In this document: piece by piece, positions 1 to 9,972 of the stretch
Layout: each line of letters opens with the position of its first letter
Position numbering within the stretch: the stretch's first letter is position 1
From: Saprospiraceae bacterium
GTDB taxonomy: Bacteria > Bacteroidota > Bacteroidia > Chitinophagales > Saprospiraceae
Direction of reading: 5' to 3'
Assembly (NCBI GenBank): GCA_016714085.1
Contig: JADJNW010000004.1
Span: forward strand, 372,001-436,000
Length of the DNA: 64,000 nt
The notes under the pieces: generated by a model
Database searches by the model: none
What the model was told of the DNA's origin: nothing
The model's input: only the letters and a program-made list of their open reading frames with translations
Made by a program: the position numbers and the translations under genes

Positions 1-1114
1 AATCATTTACTACCATTTCTGCAATCGGATTAACAAAACGCCCAAACCCCTTTACTTTAGGCATTTCGTCGGTATTAAATTGGATTGCAATAGCAAACCC
101 ATGATCTTTAAAGTATTTCACTTCCGACACATAGCCCGGAAACCAGCCGGAATGCCCGTAAGTCTTGCCCTGTCTGCTTTCGCCAATGATGACGCCCAAT
201 CCATAGAGGTTGTTCCCGAGCTTGGAAGGTACACCTTGCAACATCATATCCAGCATTTCTTTATTAAAAGCTTTACCTTCGTATAAATATTTCGCCCAAC
301 GCGCCAGATCGGTCGGAGTGGTAGCATAGCCACCGCCCGTCCATTCCAATTGCGGATTGATGACAAATTTTCCATCTTTAATAATCGGGCCTTCGATCAG
401 AAAAGGACTACCGGGTTGCGAATAGCCTGTTGCCATGCCTTTTAATTCGCGTCGATCCGACTGTATAATATTTTTCAAACCTGAAGGTTTCAAAATCAAT
501 TCATTAGCAAGATCGTAATATTGTTTGCCGGTAATTTTTTCCATAATCATGCCGAGGATGATATAATTGGTATCAGCATACCCCCAATCCTTACCAGCTT
601 CAAATAATCCTTTTCCAAATATGTAACGAATGCACTCCAATGGCGTCCAGATTTTGTCGGGTTCTTGCGCCGTTCGCTTCAAAAATGCCTCATTTTGAAC
701 GTGTTCCGGCACACCGGAAGTATGATTCATCAACATTCGCACTGTAATCGAACGCGCATTCGGAATGCTGTCAAACCAAATTTCTTTGCCCAAATAAGTG
801 CTGATCGGTTCATCGAGTTTTAACTTGCCTTGTTCCACCAATTTGAGCGCGGTGGCTGCCACAATCGTTTTGCCAATGCTACCTGCCAGCAGGAAATGCC
901 TGGAATCCAGGGATTGATTACTTTCTAAATCGGCTTTACCTTTGGCGCTAGCAATTGCTTCCCCATTTGGCAAGATTACTGCGAGGCTTACTCCTGGAAA
1001 GTCGCTGGCTTTGTACAAAGAATCCAAGTATCGATCGATCGAGGTTTTCAGGTCTTGCGCCAGCAAGCCATTTACCAAAAAGCAGCATAACAAACCAATT
1101 CTAGCGATTTTCAT
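1..1114 (-). CDS. Serine hydrolase (class C beta-lactamase/PBP-like), C-terminus beyond window
   Basis: The reverse strand reads openly from an ATG at 1114 to the window edge. The protein starts with a signal peptide (MKIARIGLLCCFLVNGLLAQ). The SxxK motif (SIGK, near residue 79) carries the nucleophile of the beta-lactamase/penicillin-binding fold. A YxN-like YAD in 'GYADTNY' and an HxG motif in 'YGHSGW' fill the other two active-site positions. Proteins of this family (Pfam Beta-lactamase, PF00144) are exported esterases, peptidases or beta-lactamases; the substrate cannot be read from sequence. It lies downstream of the TonB-type gene on the same strand with 78 bp between, so co-transcription is possible. 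The C-terminus is missing only because the window ends. Confidence 0.85.
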   Translation of the reverse strand, partial: MKIARIGLLCCFLVNGLLAQDLKTSIDRYLDSLYKASDFPGVSLAVILPNGEAIASAKGKADLESNQSLDSRHFLLAGSIGKTIVAATALKLVEQGKLKLDEPISTYLGKEIWFDSIPNARSITVRMLMNHTSGVPEHVQNEAFLKRTAQEPDKIWTPLECIRYIFGKGLFEAGKDWGYADTNYIILGMIMEKITGKQYYDLANELILKPSGLKNIIQSDRRELKGMATGYSQPGSPFLIEGPIIKDGKFVINPQLEWTGGGYATTPTDLARWAKYLYEGKAFNKEMLDMMLQGVPSKLGNNLYGLGVIIGESRQGKTYGHSGWFPGYVSEVKYFKDHGFAIAIQFNTDEMPKVKGFGRFVNPIAEMVVND

Positions 1115-1192
1115 AATAATCAACAGGTTATATATCGTAAAATAATTGAAAATCTATTCATCTCCTCGTCTCTCAGTCCCCCAGTCACCATA

Positions 1193-3633
1193 TTATCCAT
1201 TATTTCCCGCCCTTTGTTTTTCCTCTTCAGCGCCACCAACCCGACGACGAGAAGGAGCAACTGTGGTTTTGCCAAAGCGATAAGTGAACGTCAGCATTGC
1301 CATACGCGTAGGGCGACGAGCCTTCCAGACTTCATCTACATTCGCAAATTTAGTAACACCACGCGGATATCCTTTCCAAAATATATCATTTACATTCAAA
1401 CGAAGCGTCCCTTTATTCTGCAAAATATTCTTTTGCAAACCCAATGAAAGCTGCCACATTGGTTGAATGGTGGTGATACCATAAGCCGATTTATTATGAT
1501 AAAAGAAGGTCACTTCTCCAGAAAAGCCTTTAGGCAATGTAAGCCGATTGATGCTATTGATATAAAATGTCGGTAGCGCATTATCCAATTGCGTATTGGC
1601 AACCACGCCCGTGTAGCGCGAGTGAAAACCATTCAATTCGGTGCGATTGTTCCACCATTTTACAGGATTGAAAGTAGCGCTAAAGCTCAAGCCATAATAT
1701 TCTAATTCTGCTATATTCGCAATGGATTGAACCATAATGCGTTGCTCATCATCTTGTAAAAATACTTGCGTTATTACATCATCCGTGATGCTATAATTAA
1801 AAGTCGTGGTGAAACGCTGCAAAAAAGTGTGTGACACCTCGAAAGAGTAGGTCAACTGTGGCAATAAGAAAGGATTTCCTTCGCTATAAGTCGTGCGATC
1901 TACAAAACCCCGGAACGGATTCAACTGACGGTAACTGGGGCGGTCGATGCGGCGACTCATGGAATAATTGAAACTATGCTTTTCCGAAGGACTCCATTGC
2001 ACAAAAACACTGGGGAAAAACTGAAAATAATTTCGGTTGAACGAAGAATCGGTGGTCACTTGCAAGCCATCGGCAATGGTTTGTTCTCCGCGCAAACCGA
2101 GTTGCATACTCCAGGTTTTGCTGAATTCGTGGCGGTAATTCAAATACCCCGCATTGATATTTTCTTTGTAAATAAATTGATTGCTCCAGCCAGGATTATA
2201 AATATCTTCTCCGTTGATGCGATCAAAATATTGCAAATCATTATCTGTTTTTACAAAACTTGTTTTCACGCCTGCTTCAATCTTCATTTTTTCATTGATC
2301 GGATGCGTATAATCCATTTTAGCGGAGTAAATATTCAGATACCCATTAATATCGCCAATAAATATGCTTTGATTCATCAAAACCCGCTCCGGCGTGAAGT
2401 TTTCGGTCAAAAAATTCTGATCGGTTTCATTGCTATAACGCGCATAATCAAAATCAGCAGTTAGCTCTCGGCCCAAGGAATCAAATACTTGGCGAATATT
2501 GGTATTCAAAGAATAATTATTCCATTGATCCTGCGAACGGTTTTGTGTTGTGAAGCTGCCCGTGCGTTGCTCGTTGGCATCCAGCATAATCGTTTCGCTA
2601 TCTCCGGTTGGGTTGAAAGCATTTGAAATGCCATTTGCCACAATGCCAATCGTTGTATTTTTACTAGGCGAGAAATCTACGCCAACGCGCGCTACATGAT
2701 TGCTAAATGGGAATTTGACATAATTATCCTGCTTAAAGATAGCTGCAACTTCGCCTTCTTCTCTAAACTTGCGCGTCAAGATCAAATTATTATACCCCAC
2801 CGTATTCGCATAGCTGTAATTGCCAAATAAATTCCATTTCCGATTGCGATAATTCAAACTCAAAGCTGTGTTGGCGCGCCAATAGTCGTTGTAACCCACG
2901 CTGGCGCTGAAATTACCGTTCGTGCCTACGCGCTGATCCTTTTTCATGCGGATATTAATGATGCCTGCATTACCGGCAGCGTCATATTTTGCAGAGGGAT
3001 TGGTAATGATTTCAATTTTTTCAATCGTAGAAGAAGCCATACCGCGCAACATATTCGCCAATTCCTGCGATCCCAATTGCGTAGGTTTCCCATCAATCAT
3101 AATGATGACGCCTTGTCTTCCGCGCAGACTGATATTATCGTTTTGATCCACGATCACCCCTGGCGAACGTTGCAATACTTCCAATGCAGACGAGCCTGCG
3201 CTTACAATACTGTTTTCGACATTGACAATCAGCTTGTCCAATTGCCTTTCAATAAAGGTTTTTGTGCACGCACGGTCACTTGATCCAGGGTTTTCGCTTC
3301 GGGCGCAATCGTCAGATCGCCCAATTTTACTGCGGGATTGGCGTCATCTAAAGTGAAAGGCTCTGTACTCAGTTGTCCAAAGCCTACCAATGAGACTTGC
3401 ACAAAATAAGTACCTGCTTCCACGCTTTCGATTTCAAAATTGCCGGAAGCATCGGTGATACTGCCTTTGATCAAAAGCGAATCCGCAGCTTGCTTGAGGA
3501 TAATGTTAGCAAACTCTACCGATTTTTGATTTTCATCTAGAATACGACCTGAAATTTTATAATTGGCAGCGTTTTGAGCAAATAATTGCGTGATTAGCAA
3601 TACGAAGACGATTGTAAAGGTTGACTTTTTCAT
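1193..3633 (-). CDS. TonB-type outer-membrane beta-barrel protein, single-base frameshift near 3253
   Basis: Two reverse-strand frames make one gene. The upstream part (start MKKSTF at 3633) has a signal peptide and a carboxypeptidase-regulatory-like domain (KISGRILDENQKSVEFANI...), then 'LDQVTVRAQKPL'. The downstream part carries the plug domain (SALEVLQRSPGVIVDQN, LRGRQGVIIMIDGKP) and a long beta-barrel ending in aromatic-rich strands (MLTFTYRFGK). The frames meet at 3249-3258: one extra base would give KP-x-IERQLDKLIVNVEN, the sequence usual in this family. The intact product would be about 813 residues, normal for a Bacteroidota outer-membrane protein of the OMP_b-brl_3 type. The ligand is unknown. 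An in-frame start at 3846 was rejected because it adds non-conserved intergenic sequence before the signal peptide. Confidence 0.85.
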
Positions 3634-3873
3634 GCGATGAGGGTGATTTTTATTGGAATATGGTAAGTGGAGCATTGCAATATTGGAAATTTTCAACACT
3701 CCACTTAAAAAATGTCGGGTGATTAAAATTAGTGATTGTAATTCCAAATGGATATGGTTCAAAAATAAGCGCAGGGAGCGCCTTTGTTTCCCCCACTTTG
3801 GGGGATTTAGTACCCAACGGACAGTTTCCATCGACCAAACACCCATTTTCTTCGACTAAAGTGGCAAATTAAA

Positions 3874-3902
3874 AAGTCTGCCTCTGAGTGAGAGACAGAC
3901 TT
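3874..3902. terminator. Terminator-like hairpin between the FkbM and TonB-type genes
   Basis: AAGTCTG pairs with CAGACTT, and inside it CTCT pairs with AGAG around a GAGTG loop. T/A-rich sequence follows on both sides. Position suits termination of the reverse-strand FkbM transcript before the TonB-type gene. Function is inferred from structure only. Confidence 0.5.
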
Positions 3903-4101
3903 CTATCATTTTGCATCGGGAAAAAAGAAAGGATATCAATTGAAAATGGTCAACCTGAAAAAGTAGATCCATTTTTATAGGCCTGTAATATTTATCTTTT
4001 CTGTAAGATGGGCTTCCCCCAATTTGGGTGAAAATATTATAGCAGCATCCAAATTTTAAATAGGGACATCTATAAAATGTCTTTTTATGCCCAATGAAAG
4101 T

Positions 4102-4178
4102 GATGGAGTAATGGAATATTGGAGCAATGGAATATTGGATTGATGGAGTCTTGGCGATTTCATCAATCCATCAACTCC
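4102..4178. repeat. Dispersed TGGAATATTGGA-type repeat with short inverted arm
   Basis: Short direct repeats of the pattern ATGGARTATTGGA (GGAGTAATGGA, GGAATATTGGA, GGAGCAATGGA) run to 4150. TTGATGGA then pairs with TCCATCAA about 20 bp later. Related sequence occurs at 44895-44963 and, on the other strand, at 24003-24035, where it supplies the last codons of an ABC ATPase gene. Confidence 0.55.
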
Positions 4179-4214
4179 TATTTGAATCAGAATATGAAAG
4201 CATAAAATAGAATT

Positions 4215-5134
4215 TCAGGCAATTTCTTCTTTGGCAAAGATCAAATTATCCGAGTCAAGCCCTTGCATCGCAAGATAAGCCTCTACATATTCACAAACTT
4301 GTAAGTTTCCTGTCGAATCAATGGAATAAGAGCGATAACCAAGTGCTTGCAAGAGAGCTAAAGCCTGTCGATGCGCTTCGTTATTGCGCTTGGCGGCGAG
4401 AAATTCCATCGCAATAATGGGCGTATGGTTTCGCAACAGGCGCTCAGCGCCTTTGATTACTTGATATTCTGCACCTTCTACGTCTATTTTGATAAAGTTT
4501 GGTACGATGGAGGTTTCCATGAAAAAATCATCGAGGCATATTGCTGGCACTTCTACCCTTTGATGAGGAATTTTGTGAAACCAGTCGCTCTGCTCGAATT
4601 GCTGCGGCGAAAGCGTATTATATTCTGAATAATAGGTTGGAAATTCATAAAAAGAAATCATACCCGTTGCTTCGCTTACGGCATTATGCTTTGCTTCGAT
4701 CTGTGGAAAAGCGCGCACATTCTCTTCTAATACTTCAAAAACCTTTGGTGAGGCTTCAAAAGCCAATACTTTTCCTCGATTACCCACCAAATACGCTGCC
4801 AGCAAGGTATAAAATCCAAAATGCGCCCCAATATCTGCTACTACACTGTCGGGCTTCAAATATTGAAGCATAAATCGCGTCAGTCGAAGCTCTGAATCAT
4901 GCACTTTTGCCCCCAGCAGCACCAATTCAGACGCCGAAGGCAAGGCTACCATCATATTGAGATCAAAAAAGTGTGCGCTATAGTACGCCATTCTTTTTTT
5001 GTAAAAGGATAAACCAATTTTTGATGCAGCAACACCGGCAAATAGCGTGAAGGATTGTACCAAAGGCGTTGCCAACGCGAGCCTTGCGCCAGTGTTTCGA
5101 TATATTGAAGGCGTTTAAGAAGCTTTGAATTCAT
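4215..5134 (-). CDS. FkbM-family methyltransferase, frameshift at 4965-4970
   Basis: The main frame holds the SAM-binding motif (VVADIGAHFGFYTLL) and the FkbM core (FIKIDVEGAEYQVIKGAERLL). Its apparent start at 5075 is not the real one: another frame from ATG 5134 encodes a conserved-looking N-terminus (YNPSRYLPVLLHQKLVYPFT...). One extra A in the A6 run at 4965-4970 joins them as IAHTFFDLNMMVALP. The whole protein is about 306 residues, usual for the family. FkbM enzymes O-methylate sugars or other secondary metabolites; the acceptor here is unknown. A TAGCTTTG -7 box lies 20 bp upstream of the start. Confidence 0.85.
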
Positions 5135-5154
5135 ACACTCGTAAAATAGGGGAG

Positions 5155-5162
5155 CAAAGCTA
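5155..5162 (-). promoter_or_regulatory. -7 promoter box of the FkbM gene
   Basis: TAGCTTTG on the reverse strand matches the Bacteroidota -7 consensus TAnnTTTG at every fixed position and lies 20 bp before the ATG at 5134. No clear -33 TTG was found at the right spacing. Confidence 0.5.
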
Positions 5163-5270
5163 AGGCTATTTTAATGGGCATTGATCATTTAAGAAGCCCA
5201 TTTTTTCTTGAATCCTCTTTAATAGCTGGAATAATCTCAAGTATTTTAAGATGTTATTGGATCAACTTAG

Positions 5271-5606
5271 CATTTTAAAGAAACGACTTGCCATTTAATT
5301 GAAACAAACTATCATTTTGCAAAAAAGACATTGCATAAGGTTAGCGTATTGCCTCATAAAGTAAAATGGATGCTGCATAAAGTTAATGCAGCATAATATA
5401 AAGTAAAATCAATATGGCATAATGCTAGAGTGTCATCTCATAAAGTAAAAGAGACATAGGATAAAGTTGATACATCACAGTATAAAGTAAGATTAGCATG
5501 GCATAATACTGGCGTGCTGTCTCCTAAAGCAAAAGTAACGAGCTATAGAGTAAGAAGAGCCTATTATAAAGTAGAAACGCCGTGTCATAAGTGAGACCTC
5601 AGGGGT
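5271..5606. repeat. Degenerate 21-bp tandem array, four 84-bp higher-order copies
   Basis: Sixteen consecutive 21-bp units start at 5271 and run without a phase break to 5606. Most begin with (C/T)ATAAAGTAAAA or a variant, followed by a variable 9 bp. The units fall into four classes recurring in fixed order, for example the TATAAAGTAAxATxA class at 5397 and 5481 and the CATAAT class at 5418 and 5502. The array is therefore four copies of an 84-bp repeat (5271, 5355, 5439, 5523). Copies two and three match at about 62 of 84 positions by hand alignment, with many transitions. All six frames contain stops, so it is not coding now. The gap 5135-5695 holds nothing else except the FkbM -7 box. Confidence 0.85.
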
Positions 5607-5695
5607 AATAAATGAAAACACTCCCCTGCCTACTTTGAGTAAAACACAGTTGCGATAGATTCAACAGCGCATTTATCAGTGGATACTTCTGGTTT

Positions 5696-6715
5696 TTAAT
5701 TGATAAAAAACTGCCCCGATACACGTTTGCCATCGATCATGGCAATGGTACGCCAGGAGCTTTCATCATTGGTCGATACCCAGCGGCGTTCTTCGGCGCG
5801 GTAGTGCATATCCTTGTCTTTTTGGTAGTACAACTGCTCGCCTTCTATTTCAAGGATTTTAAGGATTTCATTATCGTGATAATTGGATTCGTCATAGTCG
5901 CTATACGCACGTTGCGCCATTTCAGAATAGGATTCATTGAGCTTCAGCAATTGATTATTGACATCGTTATCTAAAGCTTGCACTTTCAAACCGATGCGTT
6001 GCGCCTCCCGAAAAGTAATCGGGTAGCCATGCGAAGGGTAAGCCGAATTGAGATGATGGCTAATCTTATCCGCTGCTTCCAGATCGTCCATGTGATAAGA
6101 GAGAATCTCGGTGGTCAGTTTGATCGAGAGCGAGCTCGCGCGATCCACCGAACCAAACACCAGCGGATGGATGAAGTGGTACAGCTTATCGTAAGGGTTC
6201 GTATCATTGGGCTGCTTGCTTTGTTCCCACAAGCGGATGACCCGATCCAGTTCGTTTTGGCTCACGCTCACGCGGTCGTTGTCCTTATCAATCGGCGACA
6301 AATCATGCGTGATCGAGGTATCAATCGCAGAGAGATACGCCAAAGGCCCCATGTGAATCACATCCGCACCGAGGGCAAGCATGGTGGCCGCGGAGGCACA
6401 GTCTAATGGAATCAGGGCAACGATCTCTTGATAATATTGTCGCAATAAATTAATAATGCGCAAAGCGCCCTGTCCGGAGCCACCATCGCTTTTCAAGAAT
6501 AAAAACAGGCGTTCGGAAAGCTTCCGCTCTTTCAATAATTTAAAAATAGGAATCACATCTTCCTCCACAATATGGCTATTATCGGAAGTCCAATACACTA
6601 AAAAATCACCGTCCAGATGCTGTTTTAATTTCTGAATGATCGCCTGCGTTTGCTCAAAAAGTATCGGCGGTTTCTTGATCGTAATGGATTTCTCTTTCTT
6701 CTTGTTCGTTTTCAA
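5696..6715 (-). CDS. SDH-family serine protease (ClpP/crotonase fold)
   Basis: This 339-residue protein matches the serine dehydrogenase proteinase family (Pfam SDH_protease, PF01972). 'LFLFLKSDGGSGQGALRIINLL' provides the oxyanion-type glycine loop. 'CASAATMLALGAD' places the candidate nucleophile Ser at about residue 108. 'GPLAYLSAIDTSI' follows, as in ClpP/SppA-like folds. There is no signal peptide or membrane segment, so it is probably cytoplasmic. It starts 45 bp after mscL on the same strand and may be co-transcribed with it. Family members degrade proteins or act at membranes; the substrate here is unknown. Confidence 0.8.
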   Translation of the reverse strand: MKTNKKKEKSITIKKPPILFEQTQAIIQKLKQHLDGDFLVYWTSDNSHIVEEDVIPIFKLLKERKLSERLFLFLKSDGGSGQGALRIINLLRQYYQEIVALIPLDCASAATMLALGADVIHMGPLAYLSAIDTSITHDLSPIDKDNDRVSVSQNELDRVIRLWEQSKQPNDTNPYDKLYHFIHPLVFGSVDRASSLSIKLTTEILSYHMDDLEAADKISHHLNSAYPSHGYPITFREAQRIGLKVQALDNDVNNQLLKLNESYSEMAQRAYSDYDESNYHDNEILKILEIEGEQLYYQKDKDMHYRAEERRWVSTNDESSWRTIAMIDGKRVSGQFFIN

Positions 6716-6760
6716 TTGATTTATTCCTATTTTAATATTAAATGAACGACCTTTTATTTA

Positions 6761-7180
6761 CTACTTTTTTAATAAATCCCGAATTTCAGTTAATAATTGC
6801 TCCGCTGTAGGGCCTGGAGGTGGCGCAGGCGCTGCTTCTTCCTCCTTTTTGCGCATTTCCTGCATTTTATTATAACCTTTTACCACCATAAAGATGACGA
6901 ATGCAATAATCAGGAAATCAATAATCGTCTGAATGAAAGCGCCATAACGAAGCTGAACGGCTGCTGCCGCTACCGAGCCATCGGCATTGAGCTGAGCATC
7001 CTTGAGTGTGAGCGCCAGATCACCGAAATCCACGCCGCCCAAGGCCAGCCCGAGTGGTGGCATCACGACATCATTGGTAAAAGAAGAAACAACCGCGCCA
7101 AAAGCGCCTGCAAGGATCACTGCAACTGCCAGATCGAGCAAGTTGCCGCGCATGATAAATGCTTTAAATTCTTTCCACAT
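6761..7180 (-). CDS. mscL: Large-conductance mechanosensitive channel MscL
   Basis: The product is 139 residues, normal for MscL. The N-terminal amphipathic helix (MWKEFKAFIMRGNLLDLAVAVILAGAFGAVV) leads into TM1, with the conserved 'FIMRGN' motif. The periplasmic loop is followed by TM2 (FIQTIIDFLIIAFVIFMVVKGYNKM) and a charged C-terminal helix after a proline-rich linker. The channel opens under membrane tension to release solutes during osmotic downshift. The start at 7180 was chosen because the longer in-frame extension to 7267 reads through the upstream terminator and has no MscL similarity. SDH protease follows 45 bp downstream. Confidence 0.95.
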   Translation of the reverse strand: MWKEFKAFIMRGNLLDLAVAVILAGAFGAVVSSFTNDVVMPPLGLALGGVDFGDLALTLKDAQLNADGSVAAAAVQLRYGAFIQTIIDFLIIAFVIFMVVKGYNKMQEMRKKEEEAAPAPPPGPTAEQLLTEIRDLLKK

Positions 7181-7245
7181 AGGTTTTCGTTTTTGTGTTT
7201 TGATTGAATGGATTGGGTAAAAATACTTTTTTGGCCCAAAACGGC

Positions 7246-7276
7246 AAAGCCCCGGCAGAATTTCCACCAGGGCTTT
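7246..7276 (-). terminator. Hairpin terminator after the aconitase gene
   Basis: On the reverse strand AAAGCCCTGG pairs with CCGGGGCTTT (one T-G wobble) around an 11-nt loop, followed by GCCGTTTTGG. It lies 46 bp past the aconitase stop and before mscL, so it probably separates the two transcripts. Confidence 0.65.
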
Positions 7277-7322
7277 ATTATTATGATATAAAATTTAAAG
7301 TTATTTATTACGCCAAATTCAA

Positions 7323-9592
7323 TTAAACCGCCATTAAGCTTTCCCGAATCTTATTCAAAGCAGAACCAGCGCGTACCCAGGCAATTTGCTGCTTGTTGTA
7401 GGTGTGCGCTACTTCAAAACGATCTTCCGTGCCATCGGCGTGATGAAGCACAACGGTCAAATTTTTACCGGGCGTCATCGTATCAAATCCTTCAATATCA
7501 ATCGTATCATCCTGGCGAATTTTTTCATAATCATCAGGATTTACAAAGGTCAAGCCCAGCAAGCCTTGCTTTTTCAGATTCGTTTCGTGAATACGCGCAA
7601 ATGATTTTACAATTACTGCTTTCACGCCAATGAAGCGCGGCTGCATGGCTGCGTGCTCGCGTGAAGAGCCTTCGCCATAGTTTTCTTCTCCAAAGACCAC
7701 TGTGCCAATACCGTTGTCACGATAAGCAATCGCAGATTCAGGAACAGGATGATATTGTCCGGTCACGTAATTGATGACCTTGTTCATTTCACCGTTGAAA
7801 TAATTGATGGCACTGATGAAAGTATTCTTGGAAATATTCTCCAAATGACCGCGATACTCCAGCCAAGGCCCTGCCATCGAAATATGGTCGGTGGTACACT
7901 TGCCTTTTGCTTTGATAAGCGTGCGCATTCCTGTCAACTGCTGTGCAGTAATTGGCGTGAATGGATCGAGCAATTGAATTCGGCTGGAGGTTGGATCAAC
8001 GTGGATTTGAATGCTGCCGCCATTGGCTGCAGGTGCCTGAAAACCAGCATCTTCCACTGCAAAACCTTTGGTTGGCAATTCGATTCCTGAAGGTGGGTCG
8101 AGTTTTACTTGCTGTCCATCTTCATTTGTCAGAGTGTCCGTCAGGGATTGAAAGTCAAATCACCGGCGATTGCCAGTGCAGTTACAATCTCAGGAGAAGC
8201 AACAAACGCACGGGTTTGGGCATTACCATCATTTCGCTTCGAGAAATTTCGGTTGAAAGAAGTGATGATTGAATTCGCACGATTTGGATCGTCCGTATGC
8301 CGATTCCATTGTCCGATGCAAGGGCCACAAGCATTTGCCAGCACAACACCACCCATATCCTCGAAGGATTTTAACTGCCCATCCCGAGCAACGGTATAGC
8401 GAATTTGCTCAGAACCAGGCGTTACTGTGAATTCGGATTTTACTTTTAGTTTCTTCGCAACCGCTTGTTTTGCAAGGGAAGCAGCACGATCCAAATCTTC
8501 GTAAGAAGAATTTGTACAAGAACCAATCAGACCTACCTCCAATTTTTGAGGATAGCCATTTTCTTTCACTGCTTTCGCAAATTGAGAAATCGGCCAAGCC
8601 AAATCCGGCGTGTAAGGGCCGTTGATATGTGGTTCTAAAGTACTCAGGTCAATTTCAATTACCTGATCGAAGTATTTTTCAGGATTGGCATAGCAATCAG
8701 CATCACCCGTAAGGTCAGCAGCTACTTTGTCAGCAAGGTCAGCAACCTCGGCACGATCGGTAGCACGTAAATAGCGACTCATGCTTTCGTCGTAGCCAAA
8801 AGTAGAAGTCGTCGCGCCGATCTCCGCGCCCATATTGCAAATTGTGCCTTTGCCTGTGCAAGAAAGTGAGCGAGCGCCTTCGCCAAAATATTCTACAATA
8901 GCACCTGTGCCGCCTTTCACTGTAAGGATTCCAGCGACTTTCAGAATAATATCTTTTGAGGAAGTCCAGCCACTCATTCTACCCGTTAGCTTCACACCAA
9001 TTAATTTTGGCATCTTGAGTTCCCAAGCCATTCCCACCATTACGTCCACCGCATCCGCGCCACCAACGCCAATCGCCACCATGCCCAAGCCGCCCGCATT
9101 TGGCGTATGCGAGTCCGTACCAATCATCATACCACCAGGAAAAGCATAATTTTCCAGCACAATTTGGTGAATAATTCCAGAACCTGGTTTCCAAAATCCG
9201 ATACCATATTTATTTGATACAGATGCCAGGAAATCATATACTTCTGCATTGACCTCATTCGCTGTTTGCAAATCTTCAACAGCACCGACTTTCGCAGTGA
9301 TGAGGTGATCGCAATGCACCGTAGAAGGCACAGCAGTTTTATCGCGGCCGCAAGTCATGAATTGTAGCAAAGCCATTTGTGCGGTTGCATCCTGCATAGC
9401 TACGCGGTCGGGCGCGAAAAACACATAATCTTTTCCTCTGTTATAATTTTGGAGTGGAGAATCGGGATGGAGGTGAGCATATAAGATTTTTTCGGATAGT
9501 GTCAGGGGACGACCCAGCGATTTTCGGGCTTCGTCCACTCGACCGGGCAAAGACTCGTAATAAGCCTTTATCATATTAATATCGAATGGCAT
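7323..9592 (-). CDS. acn: Aconitate hydratase, frameshift at 8144-8146
   Basis: Interconverts citrate and isocitrate in the TCA cycle using a [4Fe-4S] cluster. The likely ligands are Cys in 'IGSCTNSS' (about residue 359) and the pair in 'ACGPCIGQW' (about 422 and 425). 'GTDSHTPNAGG' is also conserved, and the C-terminal swivel domain includes 'NYGEGSSREHAA'. The upstream frame ends at GDLTFNP* and the downstream frame resumes at LTDTLTNEDGQQ; one more C in the CCC run at 8144-8146 (read as GGG on the plus strand) restores about 756 residues, the mitochondrial-type length. The start MPFDINMIKAYYESLPGRV at 9592 was preferred over an upstream in-frame ATG at 9676, which would precede the -7 box. 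Confidence 0.93.
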
Positions 9593-9972
9593 AGCGCTTG
9601 ATTTTGAGTATGTTATAAAAACAGGTTTCTTTATTTCAAAGCGGCTCAAAGGTACAATTTTCAGCCAAACTTTCACTCATTTAAATAGCATTAGGCGTGT
9701 TTTTGTTTGGCAAAAAGCGTAAAAATTTCTATAAGTAAATACAATATTCGGTTAGAAAACAAGCAGTTATAAATGATTTACTTGGCAGGTTTCAAAACAT
9801 TATTTGGAATTTATATAATAAACAACAGGATAATAAAATATAGCAGCAATTTGCCCAAAAAGTTTGGCTTCTCAGAAATAGACCCTACTCAATATAAAAA
9901 TTCTCGACAGGAATTGTATTTTCGCACGAACGAAAAATTGTTAATCGCATACACAAGTCTTGCATTCATACG
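9593..9972. other. Divergent intergenic region, acn and dNK
   Basis: 380 bp between divergently transcribed genes. On the aconitase side it carries a good -7 box (9647-9654). On the kinase side I see only a weak match (TATTTTCG near 9918). No RNA gene, repeat or protein-like frame was recognised. Confidence 0.5.
9647..9654 (-). promoter_or_regulatory. -7 promoter box of aconitase
   Basis: TACCTTTG on the reverse strand is a full match to TAnnTTTG, 54 bp before the ATG at 9592. It falls inside the longer open frame, which supports the shorter start. Confidence 0.5.

Larger units (their letters stand above)
3634..4214. other. Intergenic region with hairpins and repeats, no gene
   Basis: Both flanking genes are on the reverse strand. 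The span holds a 9-bp inverted repeat (TAAGTGGAG...CTCCACTTA, about 3668-3713), a C5/G5 mini-hairpin near 3789-3803, the 3874-3902 hairpin and the 4102-4178 repeat. No open frame here has recognisable protein content. It must also contain the promoter of the TonB-type gene, which I could not place. Confidence 0.6.

Noticed and set aside
3634..3846. N-terminal extension of the TonB-type gene
   Set aside because: The open frame continues upstream but precedes a clear signal peptide starting at 3633 and reads intergenic hairpin sequence.
5271..5606. CRISPR array
   Set aside because: Units are 21 bp, degenerate and contiguous, with no constant repeat and variable spacer pattern, and no cas genes are in the window.
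5978..6406. 142-residue plus-strand frame
   Set aside because: Antisense of the SDH protease, which has strong family motifs; the plus-strand translation has no recognisable content.
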